Assembly (NCBI RefSeq): GCF_003339505.1
Contig: NZ_QPIW01000033.1
Span: 16,615 to 80,614 of the forward strand
Reading direction: 5' to 3'
DNA: 64,000 bases
DNA from: Runella aurantiaca
GTDB lineage: Bacteria > Bacteroidota > Bacteroidia > Cytophagales > Spirosomataceae
Under the pieces are notes generated by a model that ran no database searches, had not been told where the DNA came from, and saw only the letters and a list, made by a program, of their open reading frames with translations. Position 1 is the first letter of the stretch. Each line of letters starts with the position of its first letter. The translations under genes were made by a program, and so were the position numbers. Positions 1 to 8,576 of this stretch are shown one piece after another.

Positions 1-35
1 CATTCTAATTTCAATCACTTAAAAAGCGAGTTCAA

Positions 36-1814
36 ATGAAAAATAATATAATCAAATCGTGCTTAATCGCTTTCACTGTTTTGGTGGTAAGTGGTTGTAA
101 TGACGAATTTTTGGAACGATATCCGTTGGATAGAATCACGAACGATACTTTTTGGAATACCGAAAACGACTTGCGGGTGTACAACAATAGCATCTACGAT
201 CTGGCCCGCAACGACGACAACGTGCCCATCCTGATGGCGCACCACAACGGGTTTGACAGCCACTGGGCAAGCGTATGGTTTCAAGATGAGTTTGCCGACA
301 ACATGGCCCCGCGCCACGCGCGCCACACGGTGTTTCAGCAAGTACGCGCCGGCAAGCACACCATTCCCGCCGCTCCACAGCAGTTTGGCTACAAAGGTTG
401 GAACTTTGTAAGAGCCTGTAATGTAGGTTTGGCCAACTACGGTAAAGCCAACATTGCCCAGAACATCAAAGACCGTTACATTGCCGAAGCACGTTTGTTC
501 AGAGGCTGGTTTTATGCCGAGAAAGTATCCAAATTCGGCGATGTGCCATGGGTAGAAAAAGAACTCAACACTGAGTCAGAAGAACTGTTTGCCGCCCGTA
601 TGCCACGCGAGCAAGCCATGGAAAAAGTGTTAGAAGATCTGAATTTTGCTGCCACCAAACTCCCCGACAACTGGGGCGACGGCGGTGCGCCGGGCCGCCT
701 CAATCGTTGGGCTGCGCTGTTGGTTAAATCACGCGTTTGTTTGTTTGAAGGCACTTGGCGCAAGTACCACGGCGGCACCGACCCCAACAAGTGGCTACAA
801 GCCGCCGCCGATGCCGCCAAAGAATTGATGGACAAAGGCCCGTACAGACTTTATAGTACAGGAGACCCTCAAAACGACTATAACGCCTACCACCGGGTCT
901 TGAATCTTGCTGGCAATCCTGAAGTATTGTACTGGCGCAAGTATCAACTGGGCGTATTTACCAACCACGTACAATCTTATTTTGAATACGCTGGCGGCGC
1001 TACCAAAAGTTTGGTAGAAGATTATTTATGTACTGATGGTTTGCCGATTTCATTGTCACCACTTTACAAAGGCGACGGCAAAATCGAAGATGTATTTGAA
1101 AACCGCGACCCACGTTTACGCCAAACCGTGCTTCACCCTGCCGATGCCGCTAAGTACAAATATCACTTGGGCGATGGCCGCACCTACCCACGCATCTTGG
1201 GTATGGCAGGTGGCTACATCTCCGAAACCGGCTATCACATCATCAAGCATTACAACGCCGACGATATGATTGGCAAAGCTTTTGACACGGCCGAAGCCCC
1301 GGGTATCATCCTGCGTTTTGGCGAAGCTTTGCTGAACTATGCTGAAGCACAGGCTGAGCTGGGCAAAATCACTCAAGGAGACCTTGATGCTAGCATCAAC
1401 AAACTCCGCGACCGCGTCAAAATGCCGCACCTCATGTTGGACAAAGTCCCCGTTGACCCACGTTACACCAGCGACGGCGTAGCGCCAATCATCGTCGAAA
1501 TCCGTCGTGAGCGCCGCATTGAATTGTTTATGGAAGGCTTCCGGTATGGCGACCTCAGACGTTGGAAACAGGGCAAAAAACTTACCATTCCTACGATGGG
1601 AATGCAGTGGGACGATGCCGCCAAAGCTCGCTACCCGGGCGTAGTGGCCAAAACCTCCGTTGACCCCGTTTCAAAGAAAACCTACATCGACGTCTATCAG
1701 GGAACTGATTTTGCAGTTCCTGTTTTCGACGAAAGTAAGCACTACCTGTGGCCAATTCCGCTAAACTCACTGGCCGAAAACCCAGCCATTAAGCAGAATC
1801 CGGGCTGGCAGTAA
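36..1814 (+). CDS. SusD/RagB-family nutrient-binding outer-membrane lipoprotein
   Basis: Surface glycan-binding partner of a SusC TonB-dependent transporter. The N-terminus is a lipoprotein signal with lipobox VVSGC (Cys21) followed by acidic residues (NDEFLERYP), the usual SusD start and a likely surface-export signal. The length of 592 aa, helical TPR-like body, 'RRERRIELFMEGFRYGDLRRW' region (residues about 488-508) and C-terminal 'YLWPIPLNSL...NPGWQ' are typical of SusD. The SusC gene that normally precedes it must lie left of the window. It is the first gene here of a plus-strand degradation locus and is followed by a strong hairpin at 1840-1878, so the downstream enzymes may be transcribed separately or at reduced level. 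The glycan ligand cannot be read from sequence. Confidence 0.95.
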   Translation: MKNNIIKSCLIAFTVLVVSGCNDEFLERYPLDRITNDTFWNTENDLRVYNNSIYDLARNDDNVPILMAHHNGFDSHWASVWFQDEFADNMAPRHARHTVFQQVRAGKHTIPAAPQQFGYKGWNFVRACNVGLANYGKANIAQNIKDRYIAEARLFRGWFYAEKVSKFGDVPWVEKELNTESEELFAARMPREQAMEKVLEDLNFAATKLPDNWGDGGAPGRLNRWAALLVKSRVCLFEGTWRKYHGGTDPNKWLQAAADAAKELMDKGPYRLYSTGDPQNDYNAYHRVLNLAGNPEVLYWRKYQLGVFTNHVQSYFEYAGGATKSLVEDYLCTDGLPISLSPLYKGDGKIEDVFENRDPRLRQTVLHPADAAKYKYHLGDGRTYPRILGMAGGYISETGYHIIKHYNADDMIGKAFDTAEAPGIILRFGEALLNYAEAQAELGKITQGDLDASINKLRDRVKMPHLMLDKVPVDPRYTSDGVAPIIVEIRRERRIELFMEGFRYGDLRRWKQGKKLTIPTMGMQWDDAAKARYPGVVAKTSVDPVSKKTYIDVYQGTDFAVPVFDESKHYLWPIPLNSLAENPAIKQNPGWQ

Positions 1815-1839
1815 GTCATTTATAAATAATTTTCAAACG

Positions 1840-1878
1840 CTGCCAAGGCTTGTTACTCGCAATTTCAAGCTTTGGCAG
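1840..1878 (+). terminator. Rho-independent terminator after susD-like gene
   Basis: A 13-bp stem (CTGCCAAGGCTTG / CAAGCTTTGGCAG, one G-U pair) with a 13-nt loop is followed by a T-rich run. It sits 25 bp after the SusD stop codon. Confidence 0.75.
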
Positions 1879-1957
1879 TTTGTTTTGTAAAAGTCAAAAC
1901 TATCCGTAATAACTTCCCAGTTAGGCTAGCCAACCATTTACAGAAAAGGTAAATCTC

Positions 1958-3172
1958 ATGCTCAATCGCCGAAATTTCCTCAAAACGGGCTTATTGGCTG
2001 CGGCTTTTCCAGTCTGCCCAGCAGTCGCTGATACCGACGAACTTCCTCATTGGCCCCAACCCAACTTGAAAGCCGTCTTTCCCGACATCATCAAAATTGA
2101 TTCGGTCGAACTCCTTCAAACGCAGGGAGAACTGATGCTCGTTGTTAGGGCCAATGGCCAAATGGGGGTTACGCAGTGCAACGACCGTATGCAACATCTT
2201 GTGTCGCTACTCAAAGGCTTGGTGTTGCCGCATTTTGTGGGAAAAGATGCCCGTAATTTACCCCAATTGGTGGACAATGCCTATCGTCTTAACAGTAATT
2301 ACAAATACGCGGGAATGCCGCTCTGGAACTGCATCGGTAGCGTCGAAATAGCCGTTTGGGATTTGTTGGGAAGAACTGCCCAAAAGCCTGTTTATGAATT
2401 TCTTGGCAAACCAATTCGTACCGACTACCCCGTTTATATTTCTGATTTTAACCGTGAAGGTGACCCCGAAAAAATCGCCAATCAACTCCTTGAAAAATTA
2501 CAAGCGACAGGAGCCAAAGGCGTCAAGATAAAAGTGGGCGGACGCATGGTCAATACGCCCGAAAACGCCGCCCAAACCCGAAAATATATTCCTCTATTGC
2601 GCAAAATTTTGGGCAATGACGCCACGATTTATGCCGATGCCAACGGCTCTTATACCCCCCGCGAAGGCATTGAAGCAGGCATAATGCTGGAAAACAATGG
2701 TGTAGCTATCTTTGAAGAACCCTGCAATTTTGAAGACGAAGAAGGCATGAAGAAGGTAACCAAAGCCCTGGCTAAAATTGTGCTCGCTGGCGGAGAGCAA
2801 GACAGTAGCTTGTTTCGCTTTCGGCGCTTGGCACAGGACAAAGTATATGACCTTCTCCAACCCGACATGTACTATAACGGCGGTATATTACGGGCTTTGC
2901 AAGTAGCCGAAATTGCCAAAAAATACGGTGCAGTGGGGATTGCACCACATACCCCCAAAGCCGACCCACTCATTGCCCCCTTTTGGCAGGTGGCGGCACT
3001 TATTCCAAATCTCTATGGGTTGCAGGAGTTTGTCTATAATCCTAATGAAAAAAAGCCCGCTTGGCATACTGAAATCAAAGTCACGGATGGTAAAGTACAA
3101 ATTCCGAAACGTATGGGTCTGGGTGTGGAATATGATGAAAGTGTGTGGAAGACAGCAGAAAAAATATTATAG
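1958..3172 (+). CDS. Enolase-superfamily (mandelate racemase/muconate lactonizing-like) enzyme with Tat signal
   Basis: Predicted sugar-acid dehydratase, racemase or epimerase working by proton abstraction next to a carboxylate. Residues 4-9 (RRNFLK) plus a hydrophobic stretch look like a Tat signal, unusual for this mostly cytoplasmic family but common in secreted Bacteroidota members. The capping domain spans about 45-165 and the barrel 165-400. A KxK pair (K190/K192), metal ligands D227 (YADANG), E253 or E254 (FEEP) and E280 (GGEQD), and H331 (APHTP) after a QPD motif (301-303) all look intact. Context among uronate-directed lyases suggests a sugar acid as substrate, but the exact reaction cannot be named. 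Confidence 0.88.
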   Translation: MLNRRNFLKTGLLAAAFPVCPAVADTDELPHWPQPNLKAVFPDIIKIDSVELLQTQGELMLVVRANGQMGVTQCNDRMQHLVSLLKGLVLPHFVGKDARNLPQLVDNAYRLNSNYKYAGMPLWNCIGSVEIAVWDLLGRTAQKPVYEFLGKPIRTDYPVYISDFNREGDPEKIANQLLEKLQATGAKGVKIKVGGRMVNTPENAAQTRKYIPLLRKILGNDATIYADANGSYTPREGIEAGIMLENNGVAIFEEPCNFEDEEGMKKVTKALAKIVLAGGEQDSSLFRFRRLAQDKVYDLLQPDMYYNGGILRALQVAEIAKKYGAVGIAPHTPKADPLIAPFWQVAALIPNLYGLQEFVYNPNEKKPAWHTEIKVTDGKVQIPKRMGLGVEYDESVWKTAEKIL

Positions 3173-3202
3173 AACGTATATAATCGTAAATGGCTTTTGA
3201 GT

Positions 3203-4387
3203 ATGACTCAAGTTAATAAATTACTACAAATTACTCTTTGGCTTTTGTGGGCAGTGGCAGCAGTAGGCCAACCACAAAAACCCAACAATTTGAGGTCGGT
3301 CATCACCGAAACCCTCCAAAAAAGCACCCTCAAGCAGGCCGACTGGGCCATGTCCCAAAGCCCTGTTACGATTACGGCCGAGCAATGCGAACGTTCGGCG
3401 GGTGGGCTGCATGATTTCTATTCGGAAGGGGATTATTGGTGGAAAAATCCCGACGACCCCAACGGGCCTTACATTCAGCGAGATGGACAATCGAACCCCG
3501 ACAATTTTACGGCCCACCGCAAAGCCATGGTGCGTTTCAGCCAAATTATCGGCTCTTTGGCCTCCGCGTATTTGATGACTCACAATGAAATGTACGTCAA
3601 GCAGGCTTTTGTGCACCTCAAGGCGTGGTTTGTAGACGAAAAAACATACATGAACCCTTCCCTCCTGTATGCTCAAGCCATCAAAGGCCGAGCTACGGGG
3701 CGCGGTATCGGCATCATTGACATGATTCAAATGATGGAGGTAGCGCAAGGGATTAGGGTCATGGAAAACGCAAAATCGGTAAACAGCACTGATTTACAGC
3801 GCATTAAAAACTGGTTTTCGAACTATTTAAGCTGGATAACCACGCACCAATACGGCATCGACGAGCGCGAAGCCAAAAACAACCACGGAACCTGTTGGGT
3901 GATGCAAGTGGCGGTTTTTGCCAAATTGGTGGAAAATCAAGCATTGATTGATTTTTGCAAAACCCGATTTAAGACGATTTTACTTCCCAGTCAATTAGAA
4001 AAGGGCGGTAGTTTTCCTTTAGAACTCAAACGCACCAAGCCTTACGGCTATTCACTTTTTAATTTGGATGCCATGACCACCGTTTGCCATGTGCTTTCTG
4101 ACGACAAAGAAGACCTTTGGGATTACACCCTTACCGATGGTCGCACGCTCAGAAAAGCCATTGAATTTATGTACCCTTTTGTAGAAAATAAATCAACATG
4201 GACATATCCAAAAGACGTAATGTATTGGGATGAATGGCCCGTGGCACAGCCTTTTTTGTTGTTTGGTTACCAAAAATACCGAACGGAACCTTGGCTCAAA
4301 ACATGGACAAAACTCGAACATTTTCCCACCACCGAAGAAGTCATCAGGAACTTGCCCGTAAGAAATCCTCTGATTTGGGTGCAATAA
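3203..4387 (+). CDS. Alginate lyase-like (alpha/alpha-toroid) polysaccharide lyase
   Basis: Likely periplasmic lyase acting on a uronate-containing glycan. I choose ATG 3203 over a TTG six bases upstream; it gives a signal peptide ending near AVGQ. The motif NNHGTCW (N226, N227, H228) is the hallmark of the Alginate_lyase domain (PF05426; PL5 and related families such as PL38), where Asn and His act in proton abstraction. GRATGRG and DEWP motifs also resemble that family. The 395-aa length fits a single toroid domain. It begins 30 bp after the enolase-type gene and is followed 48 bp later by a heparinase-type lyase, so these three probably form an operon. The true substrate could be alginate, glucuronan or another uronan. 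Confidence 0.85.
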   Translation: MTQVNKLLQITLWLLWAVAAVGQPQKPNNLRSVITETLQKSTLKQADWAMSQSPVTITAEQCERSAGGLHDFYSEGDYWWKNPDDPNGPYIQRDGQSNPDNFTAHRKAMVRFSQIIGSLASAYLMTHNEMYVKQAFVHLKAWFVDEKTYMNPSLLYAQAIKGRATGRGIGIIDMIQMMEVAQGIRVMENAKSVNSTDLQRIKNWFSNYLSWITTHQYGIDEREAKNNHGTCWVMQVAVFAKLVENQALIDFCKTRFKTILLPSQLEKGGSFPLELKRTKPYGYSLFNLDAMTTVCHVLSDDKEDLWDYTLTDGRTLRKAIEFMYPFVENKSTWTYPKDVMYWDEWPVAQPFLLFGYQKYRTEPWLKTWTKLEHFPTTEEVIRNLPVRNPLIWVQ

Positions 4388-4435
4388 CTCAAACCCCGCG
4401 TCCACCATTTGTCTATCATTAAATCAGACTTTAAA

Positions 4436-6322
4436 ATGAAAAAAGCACCATTTTTTTTGTACTTCATAGGAGTCATTTTCTTCCTTAACGGTGTCGCTTT
4501 TGCGCAACTCAAACACTTTAACCATGTCAGCAAACTCCCTGACCACCCGCGAATTATGTTGTTGAAAGGAGAAGAAAAAGGGATTCTGAACAACATCAAC
4601 TCCGATAAAAATTGGGCCACCATTCACCAAACAATTTTGGTCGAAAGTGATAAAATCATCGACCTGCCGCCGTTGGAACGCATCCAAATCGGGCGGCGTT
4701 TGCTTGATAAATCGCGCGAGGCGTTGCGTCGAATTTTCATGCTTTCGTACGCGTATCGCATTACCCGCGACCAAAAATACCTCAACCGCGCCGAAACTGA
4801 ATTATTGAAAGTTTCATCGTTTTCGGACTGGAATCCGTCTCACTTCCTCGACGTAGGCGAAATGACCATGGCTGTGGCCATCGGGTACGATTGGCTATAC
4901 AACGATTTGCAAAAATCTTCTTTGCCCATCCTCAAAGAAGCCATTCTTAAAAAAGGCATTGAACCCTCGCTTGATTCAAAATACAACAGCTGGCTGACCG
5001 CCTCCCACAACTGGAATCAGGTCTGCAACGCGGGCATGACCTACGGTGCATTGGCCATTTATGAGGACAACCCAACGCTAGCCAAGCAAATCATTGACCG
5101 CGCCATTGAGTCCATCAAACTGCCCATGGAAGACTATAACCCCGACGGCGCATATCCCGAAGGTTACGGCTACTGGGGCTACGGAACAAGCTTCAACGTA
5201 TTGTTTCTGAGTGCCGTACAAAAAGCACTCGGCAGCGATTTTGGCTTATCAAACGGCCGTGGATTCCTAAATACGGCCGCTTATTACCAGCACATGGTAG
5301 GTACGTCGGGCAAAACCTTTAACTATTCCGACGCAGGCAGCGGCTCGGGCGGCGTCAGTCCAGCGGTATTCTGGTTTGCCAACCGCACCCATTCTCCTTC
5401 GTTGTTATTCGGGCCCAAAAATATCCTTGAAAAAGGAGCGCCCAATATGGGACGTGACCGGATTTTGCCCGCCGCCATGATTTGGGGCAACGGCATTAAA
5501 TTTGAAAAAGTAACTGCCCCCAAAGCCCTCCTCTGGGCAGGTAAAGGCAAAAACCCCGTAGCCATGATGCGCTCGTCTTGGACCGACCCCTCTGCTATAT
5601 ACGTTGGATTAAAAGCGGGCTCGCCTTCTGTCAACCACGCCCACATGGACATCGGCTCATTTGTGATGGACGCCCTCGGGGAGCGTTGGTCGATGGACTT
5701 AGGAATGCAAGAGTATGAATCATTGGAATCAAAAGGTGTAAAGCTGTGGGATAAAGGGCAAAACGCCCAACGTTGGGAAGTGTACCGGTACAACAACATG
5801 GCCCACAGCACCCTGACATTCAACAATGAACTACAACGCGTGGAAGGCTACGCTCCGCTTTCGGGAACGGTCAATAAGCAGGCCTTTACAGGAGCCATTA
5901 CCGACATGAGCGCGGTGTACAAAAACGCCGTCGCCGCCGCCAATCGCGGCATTGCGATTGTGGATGGCCAATACGTGGTAGTGAAAGATGAAATTTTAAC
6001 CAACGACAAACCCGCCACCGTCAAATGGGTTATGCTTACCCCCGCCGAGGTGCGCATCGACGAAAACGGAATGGCCGAATTGAGTCAAAACGGCAAAAAA
6101 CTTCAACTAAAAGTAGCCGAACCCGCCAATATTTCCATCAAAACCCGACTGGCTCAGCCTACACACGATTACGATGCGCCGAATCCTGGGGCAACACTTG
6201 TCGAGTTTGAAATCAATCTGCCTGCCAATACAAAAAACACCATCAATGTATTACTGATTCCAGAGAGTGTTTCGGTCAATAAAGAGACGAAAATTCCGTC
6301 ATTGAGCGATTGGAAGAAGTGA
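4436..6322 (+). CDS. Heparinase II/III-like polysaccharide lyase
   Basis: Predicted exo- or endolytic lyase for uronic-acid polysaccharides or oligosaccharides. ATG 4436 starts a clear signal peptide (ends VAFAQ); a TTG codon nine codons upstream is less likely. An N-terminal alpha/alpha toroid (about 40-330, motif SHNWNQVCNAG) is followed by the Heparinase_II_III beta-sheet domain (about 350-560), with NHAHMDIGSF (H401, H403) and WSMDLG matching the conserved core of PF07940. At 628 aa it fits PL12/15/17-type two-domain enzymes. The neighbouring alginate-lyase-like gene suggests an endo/exo pair. The PL family is not decided here. Confidence 0.88.
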   Translation: MKKAPFFLYFIGVIFFLNGVAFAQLKHFNHVSKLPDHPRIMLLKGEEKGILNNINSDKNWATIHQTILVESDKIIDLPPLERIQIGRRLLDKSREALRRIFMLSYAYRITRDQKYLNRAETELLKVSSFSDWNPSHFLDVGEMTMAVAIGYDWLYNDLQKSSLPILKEAILKKGIEPSLDSKYNSWLTASHNWNQVCNAGMTYGALAIYEDNPTLAKQIIDRAIESIKLPMEDYNPDGAYPEGYGYWGYGTSFNVLFLSAVQKALGSDFGLSNGRGFLNTAAYYQHMVGTSGKTFNYSDAGSGSGGVSPAVFWFANRTHSPSLLFGPKNILEKGAPNMGRDRILPAAMIWGNGIKFEKVTAPKALLWAGKGKNPVAMMRSSWTDPSAIYVGLKAGSPSVNHAHMDIGSFVMDALGERWSMDLGMQEYESLESKGVKLWDKGQNAQRWEVYRYNNMAHSTLTFNNELQRVEGYAPLSGTVNKQAFTGAITDMSAVYKNAVAAANRGIAIVDGQYVVVKDEILTNDKPATVKWVMLTPAEVRIDENGMAELSQNGKKLQLKVAEPANISIKTRLAQPTHDYDAPNPGATLVEFEINLPANTKNTINVLLIPESVSVNKETKIPSLSDWKK

Positions 6323-6388
6323 TTTATCAGAAAATTCAGCAATCATACCAACCCACCTAACGAGTACTTTCTCAATCCTAATTAATTC

Positions 6389-7861
6389 ATGAAAAAATGG
6401 CTTTTATTGCTAACGTCGGCAGGGTTCCAAACCCTGCCGACGTTCTTGCCAACCTCAGTTTTACAGGCGCAAACCCTCAACCAGACCGATGATGGATTTC
6501 GCGGCATTTGGTACCACATCGGTAAACTCGATAACGAATACGTCCACAAATACAGCGGCGGACTCGGCACCTACCCCGCCAACCACAGTCCATTTTCAGT
6601 CTATAGTCCCGAAGTCAAAAAGACGTTTTTTTGCTTCGGAGGTGCATCAAAAGATTCCAAACCCAGTCTTTTACACGAAATTTCTTACTTCGACCATACC
6701 ACGGGCCAAGTAGCCCGCCCGACCGTTGTACTCAATAAAGCCACCGACGACGCCCACGACAACCCCGTACTCAACATCGACGCCCAAGGGTACCTTTGGT
6801 TGTTTTCGACCTCCCACGGCGTCGAACGTCCATCGTATACCCACCGCAGTCGGAAGCCGTACGACATCAGCACCTTTGACAAAATCGAAGCAACGTACTT
6901 CAAAAATGGTAAACAATTGCCTTTTGATAACTTTTCGTACCTGCAAAGTTTCTACCAAAAAGGCAAAGGTTTTTTTCATTTGATGACGCACTATGAGCGA
7001 GGAATTTTGAAATATGGAGCTAAAAAACCGCGTCGCACCATTGGCTACATCACGAGCAAAGACGGCATTCAATGGTCTGATATTAAAGACATTGGCACCA
7101 TTGAAGAGGGACATTATCAAACGGGCGGACAGTGGAACAACAAAATTGGTACGTCGTTCAATATGCACCCCGACACCGAAAAAGGTGCGGGCTTGGACTA
7201 CCGCACCAATTTGTATTACGTAGAAACCAATGATTTTGGACAAAGTTGGCAAAACGCCCAAGGCGAAAAATTGACCTTGCCTCTATCCACTCCCCAAAAC
7301 GGTGGGCTGGTCAAAGAATACCGCTCTGCGGGCTTAAATGTCTACATCAACGACCTCACCTACGACGCCAAAGGGCGGCCGATTATTTTGTTTGTCACCA
7401 GCAAAGGCCCAGACCCTGGGCCAAGTCAAGGGCCGCACACGTGGCAAGTGGCTTTTTTCAACGGCAAAACGTGGGAAATCAACCCCGTGACGACCGCCGA
7501 CCACAACTACGACATGGGTTCTCTATACGTCGAAAACTCAACCACTTGGAAAATCATCGGCCCCACCGAAGCAGGCCCACAGCCCTACGGGACGGGCGGC
7601 GAAGTAGCGGTTTGGCTCAGCAAAAACCAAGGCAAAACGTGGAAAAAACAGATTAATCTGACCCCAAACAGCGCCTTCAATCATTCCTACGTGCGACGGC
7701 CGCAGAATGTACATCCCGATTTTTACGCTTTTTGGGCCGATGGTCACGCACGGCAGCCTTCGGAGTCGTCGCTGTATTTTTCCACAAAAAAGGGCGAAGT
7801 GTTTCGTCTGCCGCGTCAAATGAAAAATGAACTTGAAAAGCCAATTCGGGTGAAGCCATAA
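6389..7861 (+). CDS. Secreted BNR-repeat (seven-blade propeller) protein, PL24/PL25/GH145-like
   Basis: Secreted beta-propeller with the BNR_4 (PF15892) pattern: the start DGFRGIWYHIG..YVHKYSGGLGTYPANHSPFSVYS, blades with DAHDNPVL, and a C-terminal WADGHAR. Families with this fold include ulvan lyases (PL24/PL25) and L-rhamnose-alpha-1,4-glucuronate enzymes (GH145, PL27), so cleavage next to glucuronate or rhamnose is plausible but not shown. The signal peptide is odd because its hydrophobic core is encoded partly by a perfect inverted repeat at 6412-6444. The start ATG 6389 has an AT-rich upstream region and no other in-frame ATG fits. It lies 66 bp after the heparinase-like gene, same strand. 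Confidence 0.8.
   Translation: MKKWLLLLTSAGFQTLPTFLPTSVLQAQTLNQTDDGFRGIWYHIGKLDNEYVHKYSGGLGTYPANHSPFSVYSPEVKKTFFCFGGASKDSKPSLLHEISYFDHTTGQVARPTVVLNKATDDAHDNPVLNIDAQGYLWLFSTSHGVERPSYTHRSRKPYDISTFDKIEATYFKNGKQLPFDNFSYLQSFYQKGKGFFHLMTHYERGILKYGAKKPRRTIGYITSKDGIQWSDIKDIGTIEEGHYQTGGQWNNKIGTSFNMHPDTEKGAGLDYRTNLYYVETNDFGQSWQNAQGEKLTLPLSTPQNGGLVKEYRSAGLNVYINDLTYDAKGRPIILFVTSKGPDPGPSQGPHTWQVAFFNGKTWEINPVTTADHNYDMGSLYVENSTTWKIIGPTEAGPQPYGTGGEVAVWLSKNQGKTWKKQINLTPNSAFNHSYVRRPQNVHPDFYAFWADGHARQPSESSLYFSTKKGEVFRLPRQMKNELEKPIRVKP
6412..6444. repeat. Perfect palindromic element inside a signal-peptide coding region
   Basis: Two 15-bp arms (AACGTCGGCAGGGTT at 6412-6426 and its exact complement at 6430-6444) flank a 3-nt loop. 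The repeat lies in codons 8-19 of the BNR-propeller gene and stays in frame, encoding part of the signal peptide (TSAGFQTLPTF). It looks like a REP-type dispersed palindrome that landed in the gene. Confidence 0.8.
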
Positions 7862-7879
7862 ACATAAACCATTCCTCAC

Positions 7880-8323
7880 TCATTCCTGAAGTTTGACGGT
7901 TGGCCAGTTTTTATTGGCTTTGTCAATAAAGTTAGCTTGGTCTTTACGCCAATTCTCCATCACTTTTTTGTTGTAGTTTAGGTATAATTTTCCGTCACTG
8001 ACTGTCCACGCATCCGGGTCAGTGGGCGCTTTGTGACCATCAGCAGTGCCATAAGCGCAGTAACCGCCGTATTGTGGAGCGTACTTTTCAGGGGAAGCTT
8101 TGAAGGCTTCTTGATTTTCGCGATTGGCAAAATACCATTTACCACCTTTCCAAACGTAAACAAACTCTGAATCGCCTTTCACAGGGGCCGATTGGGTGAA
8201 ATACGCCACTACATCATAGCCTCTGACCGCAACACTGTCTTTGACGAAAATTTCTGATTTTTGCGCTTGCAAATGAATTGATACTACCAACAAAACAATA
8301 ATACTTCCTGCTAACTTTTTCAT
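7880..8323 (-). CDS. Secreted YHS-domain protein
   Basis: Small periplasmic protein: signal peptide 1-21 (ends LQAQ), then a YHS domain about 35-100 (VRGYDVVAYFT, WYFANRENQEAFKASPEKYAPQYGGYCAYG). YHS domains are linked to metal handling; family members occur near copper and redox proteins. Function here is unknown. It is transcribed against the flanking degradation genes, ends 18 bp from the BNR gene's stop, and is probably a bystander of the locus. Upstream (8371-8405) is a gapped inverted repeat (GTGAATT...AATTCAC) that could be a control site. Confidence 0.88.
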   Translation of the reverse strand: MKKLAGSIIVLLVVSIHLQAQKSEIFVKDSVAVRGYDVVAYFTQSAPVKGDSEFVYVWKGGKWYFANRENQEAFKASPEKYAPQYGGYCAYGTADGHKAPTDPDAWTVSDGKLYLNYNKKVMENWRKDQANFIDKANKNWPTVKLQE

Positions 8324-8576
8324 GTGTTTTTGCTTTTAGTTTTAAACAACATCCCAAAGTTTGCAGGAATAAAAAAGGTGAATTGTCGGCTATGCGACAC
8401 TAATTCACATTTTGGTTGCAAATAGAGGTTTTCACAAGTAAACCACGAGAGGCAAGCCATAAACATTCAGCTGAAGGCTGGGATTGAACTAGAGAGAGCA
8501 TTGTGAAGTATTTAGACTAAGATAGGCAGCCCTTAGATTACAACATTAAATTGCGCCCCTTTTTGCTTTTATAAAT

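Noticed and set aside
3224..3748. 174-aa minus-strand open frame
   Set aside because: Fully antisense to the alginate-lyase-like gene, with no family features; a shadow frame.
8371..8405. Riboswitch-like structure before the YHS gene
   Set aside because: Only a gapped inverted repeat is visible; no known riboswitch core.
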